From Armatimonadota bacterium (GTDB lineage Bacteria; Sysuimicrobiota; Sysuimicrobiia; Sysuimicrobiales; Humicultoraceae), in contig JAVKHP010000001.1 of assembly GCA_031459855.1 (NCBI GenBank), positions 1,470,059 to 1,534,058 on the forward strand: DNA of 64,000 bases, given 5' to 3'. Under the pieces are notes generated by a model. It did no database searches. It worked only from the letters and a program-made list of their open reading frames with translations, and had not been told where the DNA came from. Both the position numbers and the translations under genes were made by a program. Shown one piece after another: positions 45,753 through 54,101 of this stretch. The stretch's first letter is position 1, and each line of letters begins with the position of its first letter.

Positions 45753-46487
45753 CTACTCCGCGGCGATCTCCCTCGCGCGCACCAGATCGTCTGGCGTATT
45801 GATGTTGAAGAAACTGTGCAGCTCGGGGTCGTCTGCCCTGAGCACCTCCTCGGACACGTAGGCCACGCGCGAGCCCAGGGCGTCCAGCAGGGCGTGCATC
45901 GCGCGCCGGGGCCCGGACAGCAGGTCTTCGGCCACCGAGGCCACGCGCGCCGCATACACCGCGCACAGCGGCTGCGCCCGTCCGCCCACCACGGGCACCA
46001 CCGCATCCTGGCCCCCGGCCCGGGCGATCGCGATGAGGCGGGCGAGCACCGCCGGCGCGACGAAGGGCATGTCGACCGCAACCACCGCCGCCAGCGCAGC
46101 CTCCCCCCCGGCGGGCTCGCCCGGCGCACCTTCCAGGAAGCGCAGCCCGGTCGCCAGCCCTCCCAGCGGCCCCGCCTCGGGCCACCGGTCGGCGACGACC
46201 GCGACCTGGCTCTCGCGCGGCGTTGCCACGGAGGCGAGCAGGGCACGGGCCGCCGGCGCCGACGCCGCCACCACGATCACGGGCCGACAGACCGCCGCCA
46301 GGCGCCGCACCGCCCGCGCCAGCAGCGTCTCGTCGCCCAGGCGCAACGCCGCCTTGTCGACGCCCAGGCGTCGGCTGCGGCCGCCGGCGAGCACGATGCC
46401 TGCGTTCCAGAGCGAGTGGGTGTCCTTCAGCGGTCCCCCGGCACACCCGCGCGCGGCACCGATCCCGGCGGGCCGCGTGGGGCACAT
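45753..46487 (-). CDS. mobA: molybdenum cofactor guanylyltransferase MobA
   Basis: A 244-residue nucleotidyltransferase that makes Mo-MGD cofactor from molybdopterin and GTP. The nucleotide-binding loop is VLAGGRSRRLGVDKAAL (about 32-48); VDMPFVAP is the metal-binding segment, and NINTPDDL near the C-terminus is characteristic. The ATG 46487 start gives a 28-residue leader before the conserved part and lies only one base after AGGAG, so the true start may be further in. It is convergent with fdhD and serves the neighbouring molybdoenzyme. The pilin gene lies 18 bases upstream on the same strand. Confidence 0.92.
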   Translation of the reverse strand: MCPTRPAGIGAARGCAGGPLKDTHSLWNAGIVLAGGRSRRLGVDKAALRLGDETLLARAVRRLAAVCRPVIVVAASAPAARALLASVATPRESQVAVVADRWPEAGPLGGLATGLRFLEGAPGEPAGGEAALAAVVAVDMPFVAPAVLARLIAIARAGGQDAVVPVVGGRAQPLCAVYAARVASVAEDLLSGPRRAMHALLDALGSRVAYVSEEVLRADDPELHSFFNINTPDDLVRAREIAAE

Positions 46488-46505
46488 GCTCCTGGTTAGT
46501 GCGCG

Positions 46506-47009
46506 CTAGGGCAGCGCCTGGACCCGCTGCGAGGACCCGTCACTGTTGAGGGTCAACGTGATCGTCACGCCAAGCGCGGGCGCACACTCGATGGGCGGTG
46601 AGGCGCCCGTGGCCTTAACCTGGATCTGAGTGTCCGTCGCTGCCTCCACGCTATAGGTCCAGCACGACGATGGCGCCGGGGTGAAGCCCAGGCGGGCCTG
46701 CACGTTGCTGGTGTCGATCCCCTCCCATGACTCGTGCTGCTGGTAGTAGGCCCAGGCCAGGGTCTTCACTTCCTGCAGGATGTGGTTCGCCTCGGCGATC
46801 AGTGCGTTGCGGCGCGCCGCCAGGTACCGCGGCACCGCGATGGCCAGCAGGATACCGATAATGGCCAGGACCGTGACGAGCTCGAGCAGCGTCAAGCCGC
46901 TCTCGGTGCGCCTGGCGGCGTGCCCTCCGTTGGCGGGCGCCCGCGGAGAGCGGTTGGACACGGGCGTGCGCGGCGCGGCCGTTCCCCATGCGGACATGCG
47001 CGTCGACAC
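46506..47009 (-). CDS. type IV pilin-like protein
   Basis: A 167-residue prepilin-like protein. GTG 47009 has a GGGGGG-rich site upstream and is preferred; ATG 46997 is the alternative. A long basic leader (38 residues) ends in ESG, followed by LTLLELVTVLAIIGILLAIA, with Glu at mature position 5. Leu at mature position 1 is less usual than Phe/Met. Two cysteines (SSCWTY and IECAP) could form a C-terminal disulfide. It is the only clear pilin in the window, 10 kb from pilT, and is probably processed by a prepilin peptidase encoded elsewhere. Confidence 0.85.
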   Translation of the reverse strand: MSTRMSAWGTAAPRTPVSNRSPRAPANGGHAARRTESGLTLLELVTVLAIIGILLAIAVPRYLAARRNALIAEANHILQEVKTLAWAYYQQHESWEGIDTSNVQARLGFTPAPSSCWTYSVEAATDTQIQVKATGASPPIECAPALGVTITLTLNSDGSSQRVQALP

Positions 47010-47244
47010 AGGCACCCCCCACGTGCTCGGTGTCGCGAACGCTCGACATCGAGGTCGCATCCCTGTATGTTGCCAGCAACGCCCGCACGCGCCAAAGGCG
47101 TGTCGGCGGCGACGCCAAGGTCGCACTTCTGTTATGATACGGTACCCCCGCGGCCCTGTTTGTAGACCCTGCGCGCGGACGCCTGCGCGCGACTACGCTT
47201 GTCTGCGCCAGGTCGAAGCATAGGCCCGCATGGAGGTGTCGACC

Positions 47245-47490
47245 TCACAGGGCTTCAGCCAGCAGGCGCGCTGCCTCGCCGGGCTGAGGAAACCGGCCGG
47301 CGCTGGCCTTGTTGAAGATCGTGCGCCTGCCGGCGAAGATGGCGAACCGCCCACCCGACGACGGGACGATCACCACCGACGCGATGCGGTCCGCGTGCTC
47401 GCCGAGCAGCTCCTCCGCCACACGGGCGGCGTGTCCTTCGTACCCTCATTCCGCGCAGTACTCGATGCGCACCGTAATGCGCTCGGGCAT
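47245..47490 (-). CDS. SelW/Rdx-family selenoprotein with in-frame UGA (CxxU)
   Basis: An 81-residue thioredoxin-fold redox protein. ATG 47490 follows GGAGGTG at a good distance. The reading frame gives MPERITVRIEYCAE, then TGA (47446-47448) as codon 15, then GYEGHAARVAEELLGEH and so on to a true TGA stop at 47245. Cys12 and the UGA form CxxU, the exact redox motif of the SelW/SelT/SelH (Rdx) family. Downstream conserved features SSGGRFAIF, FNK and GRFPQPGEAARLL also fit. Because of the UGA, standard gene calling splits it. Selenocysteine insertion would need SelA, SelB, SelC and SelD encoded elsewhere. Confidence 0.88.
47416..47434 (-). promoter_or_regulatory. candidate bacterial SECIS hairpin after the UGA
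   Basis: On the minus strand ACACG pairs with CGTGT (47434-47430 and 47424-47420) around loop CCGCC, its 5' arm starting 12 bases after the UGA codon. Alternatively CGCC pairs with GGCG around an 8-base loop beginning with G. Position fits bacterial SECIS elements, but the stem is short and unproven. Confidence 0.35.
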
Positions 47491-47885
47491 CTGTCACCTC
47501 CGGGTGCGCTCCCGCAAGCCCACGTGGGAGAACGAAATTCTTCTACAATAGTCTTCTACAAAGTTGGCGGGAGATCCCGGTCACCCTGCTGCAGGCGGCT
47601 GCCACTCTAGAATAGCCCGTTCGGGTGCTCGCACGTGCGACGGACTGGCGGTGCCGCGGCTGCAGGCCCGTGACCCTGGAGCTGTGTGGTTGGCTGATTG
47701 TGCGGGACGACGAGCTGAGGATACAGCCACCGCGGTCCCAAACCTACGGTCAGCTGTCCATGGATCGCGCGCGGAGGTGAGCCGGCGATACCGCGGCGGC
47801 GGGCGCCCCGTCCCGTAGGTGGCCGTTGGGTGGCGGTTGGGTGGCCGTTGGGCGGCCGTTGTAGATGGGCCCGTTGCGTTTCCCG
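47491..47885. repeat. gene-free region with two short repeat families
   Basis: Upstream of the SelW-like gene lie two copies of TCTTCTACAA (47539-47548 and 47552-47561, period 13) in a locally AT-rich stretch, possibly part of its promoter or operator. At 47818-47861 there are four tandem copies of an 11-base unit (GGTGGCCGTTG with single changes), just downstream of the stop of the next gene. No coding sequence is supported between them. Confidence 0.6.
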
Positions 47886-48545
47886 TTATGGAAGAGGTAC
47901 CGTTACTCCCCCATCGAGGATCCACGCCAGCACCCGCGGCAGCACCATCCCGGACGGCCGCACGACGGCGTTGCGGCCGACCAGCAACACCACGATGCGG
48001 TCGGCGATCAAGCGGCCGGTGGCCGCCCGCCAGCCGTCGACCCTGATCAGGTCGTCCGGGGCCAGGGCGGCGGCCGACGTCCGCAGCCCTGTCACGTGGC
48101 TGGTCGCCGTGACGAGCACCTCGACCGTCCTGTCGCCGACGGCCAGCGTCAGCACGTCGCCGGTACGGGCGACGACGAACCCCTTGGTGGACTGGTAGAT
48201 CCGGAGGGAGGGCCCGGTTTGGATGGTCGGGACGCCAGGTGCGGTCGTGGTGGCCAGAGCGACGAGCGCGGTCTGGCTGGTCGAAGCGACGGATATCGTC
48301 TGATCGGTCGGAGCGCCGGATATGGTCTGGCTGGCCGGAGGAATGTGCAGGGTCCGGCTGCCGCGGACAGCGGGCACGGTTTGGTCGGCGAGGGCCATGG
48401 TTGGAGCGAGCGGTGTCGCGGGGGCGTGCGCAAGCGCGGGGCTTCCCGGGCCTGTCAGGACCAGTAGCACGATCCAGAGGACCCCTAGCACGAGCACGGC
48501 GCAGGGCACGCCTCGCACGGTCCAGGGCACGCCGGCGCGCAACAT
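47886..48545 (-). CDS. exported protein with OB-like C-terminal domain, function unknown
   Basis: A 219-residue protein; GGAGGGAG lies 7 bases before ATG 48545. A hydrophobic segment (AVLVLGVLWIVLLVLTG, about 15-31) is a signal or anchor. Residues 45-110 are Ser/Thr-rich with a repeated SQTIS/DQTIS pattern. The C-terminal part (GFVVARTGDVLTLAVGDRTVEVLV and IRVDGWRAATGRLIADRIVVLL) resembles DUF5666-like OB-fold modules, in which a small beta-barrel repeats a VxGxV pattern. I assign no function. It stands upstream of the SelW-like gene on the same strand, 395 bases away. Confidence 0.6.
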   Translation of the reverse strand: MLRAGVPWTVRGVPCAVLVLGVLWIVLLVLTGPGSPALAHAPATPLAPTMALADQTVPAVRGSRTLHIPPASQTISGAPTDQTISVASTSQTALVALATTTAPGVPTIQTGPSLRIYQSTKGFVVARTGDVLTLAVGDRTVEVLVTATSHVTGLRTSAAALAPDDLIRVDGWRAATGRLIADRIVVLLVGRNAVVRPSGMVLPRVLAWILDGGVTVPLP

Positions 48546-49061
48546 GGGCAACTCCCTCCCCGTCACGGTCGGCCCTCCGGCGGCCTGTTGCGTCCAGCGT
48601 GCAGAGGATACGGTGGAAATACCATGGCGGGCAGGTGGGGAAAAGGTCCGGGTTTGGTTCCGGTACCATCTGGGCCCCGGGCACTCATGATGCATAGGTC
48701 AAAGATACTCAACCGGCGTAGCCCAGGGGACCTGAGGGTGACAAACGTAGGGGGGCATGGGGGAATCTCCACGTCCGCGAGCCCAGCACAGCCCTTTACG
48801 GCCGAGGGGGGTTGCGCCCAGGTGGTACTCTATGGGGCGGGTCCGGGACGTGATGGGGCCGGTTCGGATGTACTGTGCCCCGCAGCATGCCCTGCTGCGC
48901 GATCCATCTAACCTGGATCTACCGGAAGCCGCACCGTCTGGCCCGGCTTCTGCGGGGGTGCGTCTGGTGCGGTGCGTCCGGGTATTCGGGCATGAGAGAT
49001 TGGGGAGTCGTGACGCTACCCGTACCTGGGGGCGCCGAACGCTGTTTCACTGAGGTGTAGT
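48546..49061. other. divergent intergenic region, no gene seen
   Basis: This stretch separates the exported protein (-) from the phosphorylase (+). Several short open frames occur but none has family similarity or a ribosome-binding site. I recognise no riboswitch or small RNA family. GAGGTG at 49052-49057 is the likely ribosome-binding site of the phosphorylase. Confidence 0.5.
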
Positions 49062-49082
49062 CTGACCGTCGCGTACTTTTCC

Positions 49083-50738
49083 ATGGAAGTCGGTCTCGAG
49101 CCCGGCATGCCGACCTACAGCGGCGGCCTGGGGGTGCTGGCCGGCGATACCTTGCGGGCCGCGGCCGACCGGGGGCTGCCCATGGTGGGCCTGACCCTGC
49201 TCCACCGGGGCGGGTACTTCCGCCAAGTACTCGACGAGCACGGGCATCAGTCCGAGCTGCCGGTCAGTTGGGAGCCCGAGGCCTACATGCGGCCGCTGCC
49301 TACCACGGTCACGGTGACGATCGAGGGCCGGCCCGTGCAGGTGCAGCCGTGGCGCTACCTGGTGCGGGGCGTGAACGGCCACGGCGTGCCCGTGCTGTTC
49401 CTCGACGCCGCGCTACCCGCCAACGCCCCGGAAGATCAGGCCCTGACAGGTGTGCTCTACGGCGGCGACGCCCGCTACCGCCTCGCGCAAGAGGTGCTGC
49501 TCGGCTACGGGGGCATCGCAGTGCTTCGGGCGCTGGGCTACACCGACGTGCGGGCCTACCACATGAACGAAGGCCACTCGGCGTTGCTCACCCTGGCGCT
49601 CCTGGAGGAGCGCACGCGCGGCCGCGGCCTGCGCAGCGCGACCGACGCCGACCTCGAGGCCGTGCGCCGCCAGTGCGTCTTCACCACCCACACGCCCGTG
49701 CCCGCCGGGCACGATCAGTTCGGCATCGACCTCGTGCGTCAAGTGCTGGGCGCCGAGCGCGCCGCCTTCCTCGAAGGCTCGCCCGCCTGCCCCGGCGGCG
49801 TGCTGAACATGACGGCGCTCGCGCTGTACCTGGCGCGCTACGTCAACGGTGTGGCGATGCGCCACAGCGAGGTCTCGCGGCACCTGTTCCCCGCCTACCC
49901 GATCAACGCCATCACCAACGGCGTGCACGCCGTCCACTGGACCTCGCCACCCTTCGCCCGGCTGTACGACCGACACATCCCGGAGTGGCGGCGGGACAAC
50001 CTCTACCTGCGGTACGCTGTGGGCATCCCGCTGGAGGAGATCCAGGCCGCCCACGCCGAGGCCGAGGCTGCGCTGCTCGCCGAGGTCGAACGCCGCACCG
50101 GAAGGCGGCTCGCCCCCGGGGTACTCACCCTGGCCTTCGCCCGTCGCGCCACCGCCTACAAGCGGGCCGACCTGCTGCTGAGCGATCCCGAGCGGCTACG
50201 GCGGATCGCACAGCAGAGCGGGGGGCTCCAGGTGCTCTACGCCGGCAAAGCGCACCCGCGCGACGACGACGGCAAGGCGCTCATCCGCCGCGTGTTCGGC
50301 ATCGCGGCGGCGCTGCGCGACGCCGTGCCCATCGTCTACCTGGAAGAGTACGATCTGGCGCTGGCGCGCCTGCTGTGTGCCGGTGCGGACGTGTGGCTCA
50401 ACACCCCGCAGAAACCGCAGGAGGCCTCCGGCACCAGTGGCATGAAGGCCGCGCTGAACGGCGTGCCCAGCCTGAGCGTGCTCGACGGCTGGTGGATCGA
50501 AGGGCACGTCGAGGGAGTGACCGGGTGGGCCATCGGCGACAGCAGCCCCGCCAGCGATCCCGTCGCCGAGGCCGCCAGCCTCTACCACCAGCTCGAAGCG
50601 GTCGTCGCGCCGCTGTTCTACCACCGTCCCGACGAGTTCCTACGCGTGCGCCGGGCCGCCATCGCGCTGAACGCCGCGTTCTTCAACGCGCAGCGCATGC
50701 TGGATCAGTACATCAGGAACGCGTACGTGGCCGAGTAG
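49083..50738 (+). CDS. glgP: alpha-glucan phosphorylase, short form (GT35)
   Basis: A 551-residue (from ATG 49083) glycogen/maltodextrin phosphorylase that releases glucose-1-phosphate. YSGGLGVLAGDTLRAAADRG, YHMNEGHSA, ARRATAYKRADLL and the C-terminal SGTSGMKAALNG with the PLP-binding lysine are all present. The family motif (VAYFSMEIxL) starts before the first ATG: in the same frame the preceding codons read LTVAYFS from CTG 49062, 4 bases after GAGGTG, so initiation at CTG is likely and would give 558 residues. The short family lacks the N-terminal regulatory domain of GlgP. Confidence 0.92.
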   Translation: MEVGLEPGMPTYSGGLGVLAGDTLRAAADRGLPMVGLTLLHRGGYFRQVLDEHGHQSELPVSWEPEAYMRPLPTTVTVTIEGRPVQVQPWRYLVRGVNGHGVPVLFLDAALPANAPEDQALTGVLYGGDARYRLAQEVLLGYGGIAVLRALGYTDVRAYHMNEGHSALLTLALLEERTRGRGLRSATDADLEAVRRQCVFTTHTPVPAGHDQFGIDLVRQVLGAERAAFLEGSPACPGGVLNMTALALYLARYVNGVAMRHSEVSRHLFPAYPINAITNGVHAVHWTSPPFARLYDRHIPEWRRDNLYLRYAVGIPLEEIQAAHAEAEAALLAEVERRTGRRLAPGVLTLAFARRATAYKRADLLLSDPERLRRIAQQSGGLQVLYAGKAHPRDDDGKALIRRVFGIAAALRDAVPIVYLEEYDLALARLLCAGADVWLNTPQKPQEASGTSGMKAALNGVPSLSVLDGWWIEGHVEGVTGWAIGDSSPASDPVAEAASLYHQLEAVVAPLFYHRPDEFLRVRRAAIALNAAFFNAQRMLDQYIRNAYVAE

Positions 50739-50830
50739 CGTCCCGCTGGCCATCCCAGGCAGTAGCCCCGCGCGGCCCGGAGGCGCTCCGCGACGCTCGT
50801 CCACCGTAGACACCCGGTGTAACACTTAGC

Positions 50831-50961
50831 GTAAACGCCCAGCGTAAACCACCCAGGGTAACCACCGAGGGTAACCACCCAGGGTAAGCACCCAGGGTAA
50901 CCACCCAGGGTAACCACCCAGGGTAACCACCCAGGGTAACCACCCAGGGTAACCACCCGGG
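50831..50961. repeat. 13-bp tandem repeat, ten copies
   Basis: GTAACCACCCAGG repeats head to tail from 50831 to 50961, with a first degenerate unit, one 14-base unit at 50844 and single-base variants. The array lies between the convergent phosphorylase and mnhG genes. The 13-base period excludes coding. The rest of 50739-51126 holds the palindromes described next and no gene. Confidence 0.92.
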
Positions 50962-51044
50962 TTCGACACAACTGCGTCCAGCGGCCCCTGTGCCGCAGCA
51001 GCCGTCCCCTGTCGACGCCCGCACCCTAGTTCGACAGCCCGGGT

Positions 51045-51111
51045 GTACGAACTGTTAGTACACCCGCCTGATTCTTCTAGGGAAACACCATCGCGTACTA
51101 ACTGTTAGTAC
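51045..51111. promoter_or_regulatory. pair of 17-bp palindromes 50 bp apart
   Basis: GTACTAACTGTTAGTAC (51095-51111) is a perfect palindrome around a central T. GTACGAACTGTTAGTAC (51045-51061) matches it with one mismatch. Both are followed by ACCCG. They look like binding sites of a dimeric DNA-binding protein, yet lie 3' of both flanking genes rather than at a promoter. Confidence 0.6.
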
Positions 51112-51126
51112 ACCCGGCCGTTTCCA

Positions 51127-51549
51127 CTACGATCGTGTGTTCGGGGTACCCGCGCCCCAGCGCTCATCGCCGCGGGGTGTTGACGCTCCCCGACTGCGCC
51201 CGGGCTGCCGTCCCTGCCACTCGTCGACCAGCGTGCCGTCCCACAGGTCGGCGCCGTCCAGGTAGCCGGCGCGCGCGATCATGTGGGCCGCTACAGGCGC
51301 CGTCAGCAGCACGAAGACCACCGCGGCGAGAGCCCGCGTCCGCACGCCCGGATCGTCGGTAGCCAGCGCCACGGCCAGCAGCAGGCAGCCCGTCCCCAGC
51401 GTGGTCGCTTTGCTGGCCGGCTGCATGCGGGTGAAGAGGTCGGGCATGCGAGCCACGCCCAGCGCGGCCAGCAGTACGAACAGGCTTCCGAACACGAGCA
51501 GCCCGGCGAGCAGCCACTCCGCCACCGGCACCAGGACCGGCAGCATCAT
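51127..51549 (-). CDS. mnhG: Na+/H+ antiporter subunit MnhG/MrpG
   Basis: A 140-residue protein with three membrane helices and the family motifs [22 protein letters not shown] and [10 protein letters not shown]. The C-terminal 30 residues are a hydrophilic tail not usual in MrpG (typically about 110-125 residues). The start overlaps the mnhF stop. Last gene of the mnhABCDEFG operon. Confidence 0.95.
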   Translation of the reverse strand: MMLPVLVPVAEWLLAGLLVFGSLFVLLAALGVARMPDLFTRMQPASKATTLGTGCLLLAVALATDDPGVRTRALAAVVFVLLTAPVAAHMIARAGYLDGADLWDGTLVDEWQGRQPGRSRGASTPRGDERWGAGTPNTRS

Positions 51550-52019
51550 CGTCGGGTTCTCCGTTCGAGGTAGCGGGCGAACGCCACCGTGCTGAGGAAG
51601 CCGATCAACGCCAGCACGATCGCGGCATCCAGAAGGGCCGCCTCGCCGGTCTGGATCACGTAGACCGCGATGAGGCCCACCACGATCAATGCGGTGAGGT
51701 CCAGGGCCACCACGCGGTCGGCCAGGTGGGGGCCGCGCACGAGCCGGGAGAACGCCAGGACCAGCGCTGCGCTGAGCAGCACTTGCGCGAGGGGCACCAC
51801 CACGGCCAACGGCCCTCCCCGCGTGAGCGCCAAGTCTCCAGCTGGAAGCGCCGCGCCCGGGCCCTGCGCCATCGCCCCTGCATCAAGGACCACGGCCCCA
51901 ACACCCGGCACCACGGCCCCAACACCCGGCACCGCCATCCCGACACCCGCCACCGCCATCCCGGCACCCAGCACCACCGCTCCAACGCCCAGCACCATCG
52001 CGCTCACGCGCATCCCCAT
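51546..52019 (-). CDS. mnhF: Na+/H+ antiporter subunit MnhF/MrpF with repeat-rich N-terminal extension
   Basis: A 157-residue protein; MrpF is usually about 90. The conserved core (about 70-157) has [23 protein letters not shown] and [22 protein letters not shown]. The first 60 residues are a Gly/Val/Ala-rich sequence with an internal 6-residue repeat (GVGAVV, GVGMAV), encoded by 18-base DNA repeats at about 51890-52010. A start closer to the core could exist, but the extension is in frame and the mnhE stop lies just upstream of ATG 52019. Confidence 0.88.
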   Translation of the reverse strand: MGMRVSAMVLGVGAVVLGAGMAVAGVGMAVPGVGAVVPGVGAVVLDAGAMAQGPGAALPAGDLALTRGGPLAVVVPLAQVLLSAALVLAFSRLVRGPHLADRVVALDLTALIVVGLIAVYVIQTGEAALLDAAIVLALIGFLSTVAFARYLERRTRR

Positions 52020-52026
52020 CCCCCGC

Positions 52027-52494
52027 TCACCGGAACAACTCCAGCACCCGCCGCTCGAGCTGGTCCTTCAGGCGCCGCCGGAATGCCTCCACGTCGTCGA
52101 TGTACATGGCGTGGATGTAGAGGACACGGCGGTCGGGCGTGACGTCCAGGCTGAGGGTCCCCGGGGTCAGGGTGATGAGGTTGGCGAACAACGTGATCTC
52201 GGCGTCAGTCTGTACGTCGAGGGGGATCGCCAGGATGCCGGGCCGCATGTGGTGCGTGCGCGTTACGACGTCGTAAGCCACGCGCAGGTTCGCCAGCAGC
52301 AGCTCCCACAGGTAGAACAACGCGAAGCCCAGCGCCAGGCGCAGCCGGCGTCCGTAGCGCCCGTCGCCGCCGCCCGCCAGCCGCAGCGCCGCGAACCCCA
52401 GCAGGAACCCGACCGCGAAGTTGGCGAACGTGAAGCGCCCCGTCACCGCCATCCAGACCAGGGCCAGCAGCACGTTGGCGAGCAGGGGCGTCAC
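52027..52494 (-). CDS. mnhE: Na+/H+ antiporter subunit MnhE/MrpE
   Basis: A 155-residue membrane protein starting at GTG 52494, overlapping the mnhD stop (GTGA). [57 protein letters not shown] and the C-terminal [10 protein letters not shown] match MrpE. It supports assembly or activity of the hetero-oligomeric antiporter. Confidence 0.94.
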   Translation of the reverse strand: MTPLLANVLLALVWMAVTGRFTFANFAVGFLLGFAALRLAGGGDGRYGRRLRLALGFALFYLWELLLANLRVAYDVVTRTHHMRPGILAIPLDVQTDAEITLFANLITLTPGTLSLDVTPDRRVLYIHAMYIDDVEAFRRRLKDQLERRVLELFR

Positions 52495-54101
52495 CGGGCG
52501 TCTCCTAGCACGGCCCGTACGTAACCCGTCGGGTCGGCCAGCTGCGCCGCGGCGCGCGCCGTGAGCCTGAACGCGGGCTCGGCGAGGAGCCCGAACAGCA
52601 CGGTGATGACGGCCAACCCCACGATGGGCGCCAGCATCGCGAGGGTTCGTCCGCGGGCCTGCGCACCCGCGCCATGCGAGCGTACACTCCCGCGCACACC
52701 AGCCGTGCGCACACCACGCGCACCCACCGCCGGCAGACCCGCCTCCTCCCTTCCCATCGACGGCAACAGCCGCTCCTCGGGCTCGAGGACCACCTCCGGG
52801 GCGTCCTTCCAGAACACCTCGTGCCAGATCTTGGTCATCGAGAACAGCGTGAGCAGGCCCACCACCAGCGCCGTGGCCACGATGGCGTAGGCTGCGCCCG
52901 CCAGCCCCGCCTGCACCAGCGCCAGCTTGGCCGCGAACCCCGACAGCGGCGGCATGCCCGCCAGCGACAGCGCGGGAATCGCGAACAGCAGTGCCAGCGC
53001 GGGCGCGTCGCGGTAGAGGCCACCCAGCGGTGCCAGCGCATACGTCCCCCGCAACCGCCACACCGCACCGCTGACCAGGAACAGGTTGGTCTTCACGATG
53101 ATGTGGTGCACGATGTAGAAGATGCTCCCCGCCAGCGCCGCCGGCGTGTAGAGCCCCAGGCCCATGATCATGTACCCGATCTGGCTGATGATGTGAAACG
53201 AGAGGATCCGCCGGAACTCACGCTGGGCCACCGCCCCCAGCACCCCTGTGACCATCGTGAGTCCGGCGAGCACCAGGATCACCCGGTGCGTGGTCCCCGG
53301 GTCGTGCACGAACAGCAGGGTGAAGACGCGCAGCAGGGCGTAGACGCCCACCTTGGTCAGCAGGCCCGCGAACACGGCCGAGGTGGCCGCCGGGGGCGTG
53401 TGGTACGATGCCGGCAGCCAGAAGAACAGCGGGAACACCGCCGCCTTGATGCCGAACGCCGCCAGGAAGAGCATGGCCAGCGTGGTCTGCAGCCCCGGGC
53501 TCGCCACCTGGGGGAGCCGGCGCGACAGGTCGGCCAGGTTCAGCGTGCCCGCCACCCCGTAGAGGATCCCCACGGCCGTGAGGAACAGCGCCGAGGCCAG
53601 CAGGTTGATGGTCACGTACTTGATCGTGCCTTCCATCTGGGCGCGCTCGCCGCCCAACGCCAGCAGCGCGAACGAGCCGATCAGCATCACCTCGAACCAC
53701 ACGTAGAGGTTGAACACGTCGCCGGCCAGGAACGCGCCGCAGACGCCCAGCAGCAGCACGTGGTACAGCGCTTGGTAGCCGAAGGCCTCCCGCCGGGCGT
53801 CCATCGTGCCCAGCGCGTAGGTGGCCACCGCGAGCCCCACCAGGCCCGTCACCGCCACCATGATCGCCGCGAAGAGGTCGGCCACCAGCGTGATGCCAAA
53901 CGGCGCGGGCCACCCGCCGGCCTGCGTGGCCGTAATACCCCGCGCTGCGACCGTCCACAGCAGGAAGAGTCCGGCTCCCAGCAGCCCGGCCGCGCCCGCC
54001 AGGCTCAGGCGCCGCTGCACGGCGGGCCGGCCCCACGCCAGCAGGCAGGCCACGGCCGTGCCCAGGGGGATGAGCAGCGGCAGTGCCAGGACGGCTGTCA
54101 C
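52491..54101 (-). CDS. mnhD: Na+/H+ antiporter subunit MnhD/MrpD
   Basis: A 536-residue, about 14-helix protein related to NuoM/NuoN proton-channel subunits, starting at GTG 54101 in overlap with mnh[18 protein letters not shown] (Glu in TM5), [13 protein letters not shown] (Lys) and [22 protein letters not shown] are the functional segments. A hydrophilic insert of about 45 residues lies before the last helices ([16 protein letters not shown] and a Gly/Ala/Arg stretch). Confidence 0.95.
   Translation of the reverse strand: MTAVLALPLLIPLGTAVACLLAWGRPAVQRRLSLAGAAGLLGAGLFLLWTVAARGITATQAGGWPAPFGITLVADLFAAIMVAVTGLVGLAVATYALGTMDARREAFGYQALYHVLLLGVCGAFLAGDVFNLYVWFEVMLIGSFALLALGGERAQMEGTIKYVTINLLASALFLTAVGILYGVAGTLNLADLSRRLPQVASPGLQTTLAMLFLAAFGIKAAVFPLFFWLPASYHTPPAATSAVFAGLLTKVGVYALLRVFTLLFVHDPGTTHRVILVLAGLTMVTGVLGAVAQREFRRILSFHIISQIGYMIMGLGLYTPAALAGSIFYIVHHIIVKTNLFLVSGAVWRLRGTYALAPLGGLYRDAPALALLFAIPALSLAGMPPLSGFAAKLALVQAGLAGAAYAIVATALVVGLLTLFSMTKIWHEVFWKDAPEVVLEPEERLLPSMGREEAGLPAVGARGVRTAGVRGSVRSHGAGAQARGRTLAMLAPIVGLAVITVLFGLLAEPAFRLTARAAAQLADPTGYVRAVLGDAR

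Noticed and set aside
47133-47138. TATGAT as a plus-strand -10 element
   Set aside because: No gene follows on the plus strand and no matching -35 is present.
47255-47497. 80-residue minus-strand frame overlapping the SelW-like gene
   Set aside because: It has no family similarity or ribosome-binding site and is a shifted frame of the selenoprotein gene.
48690-49058. possible small RNA or riboswitch before the phosphorylase
   Set aside because: No recognisable consensus for c-di-GMP, TPP, SRP or other families, and no clear terminator.
50705-51024. short frames encoding GYPGWLPWVVTL repeats
   Set aside because: They are translations of the 13-base repeat, which shifts frame every unit; not genes.
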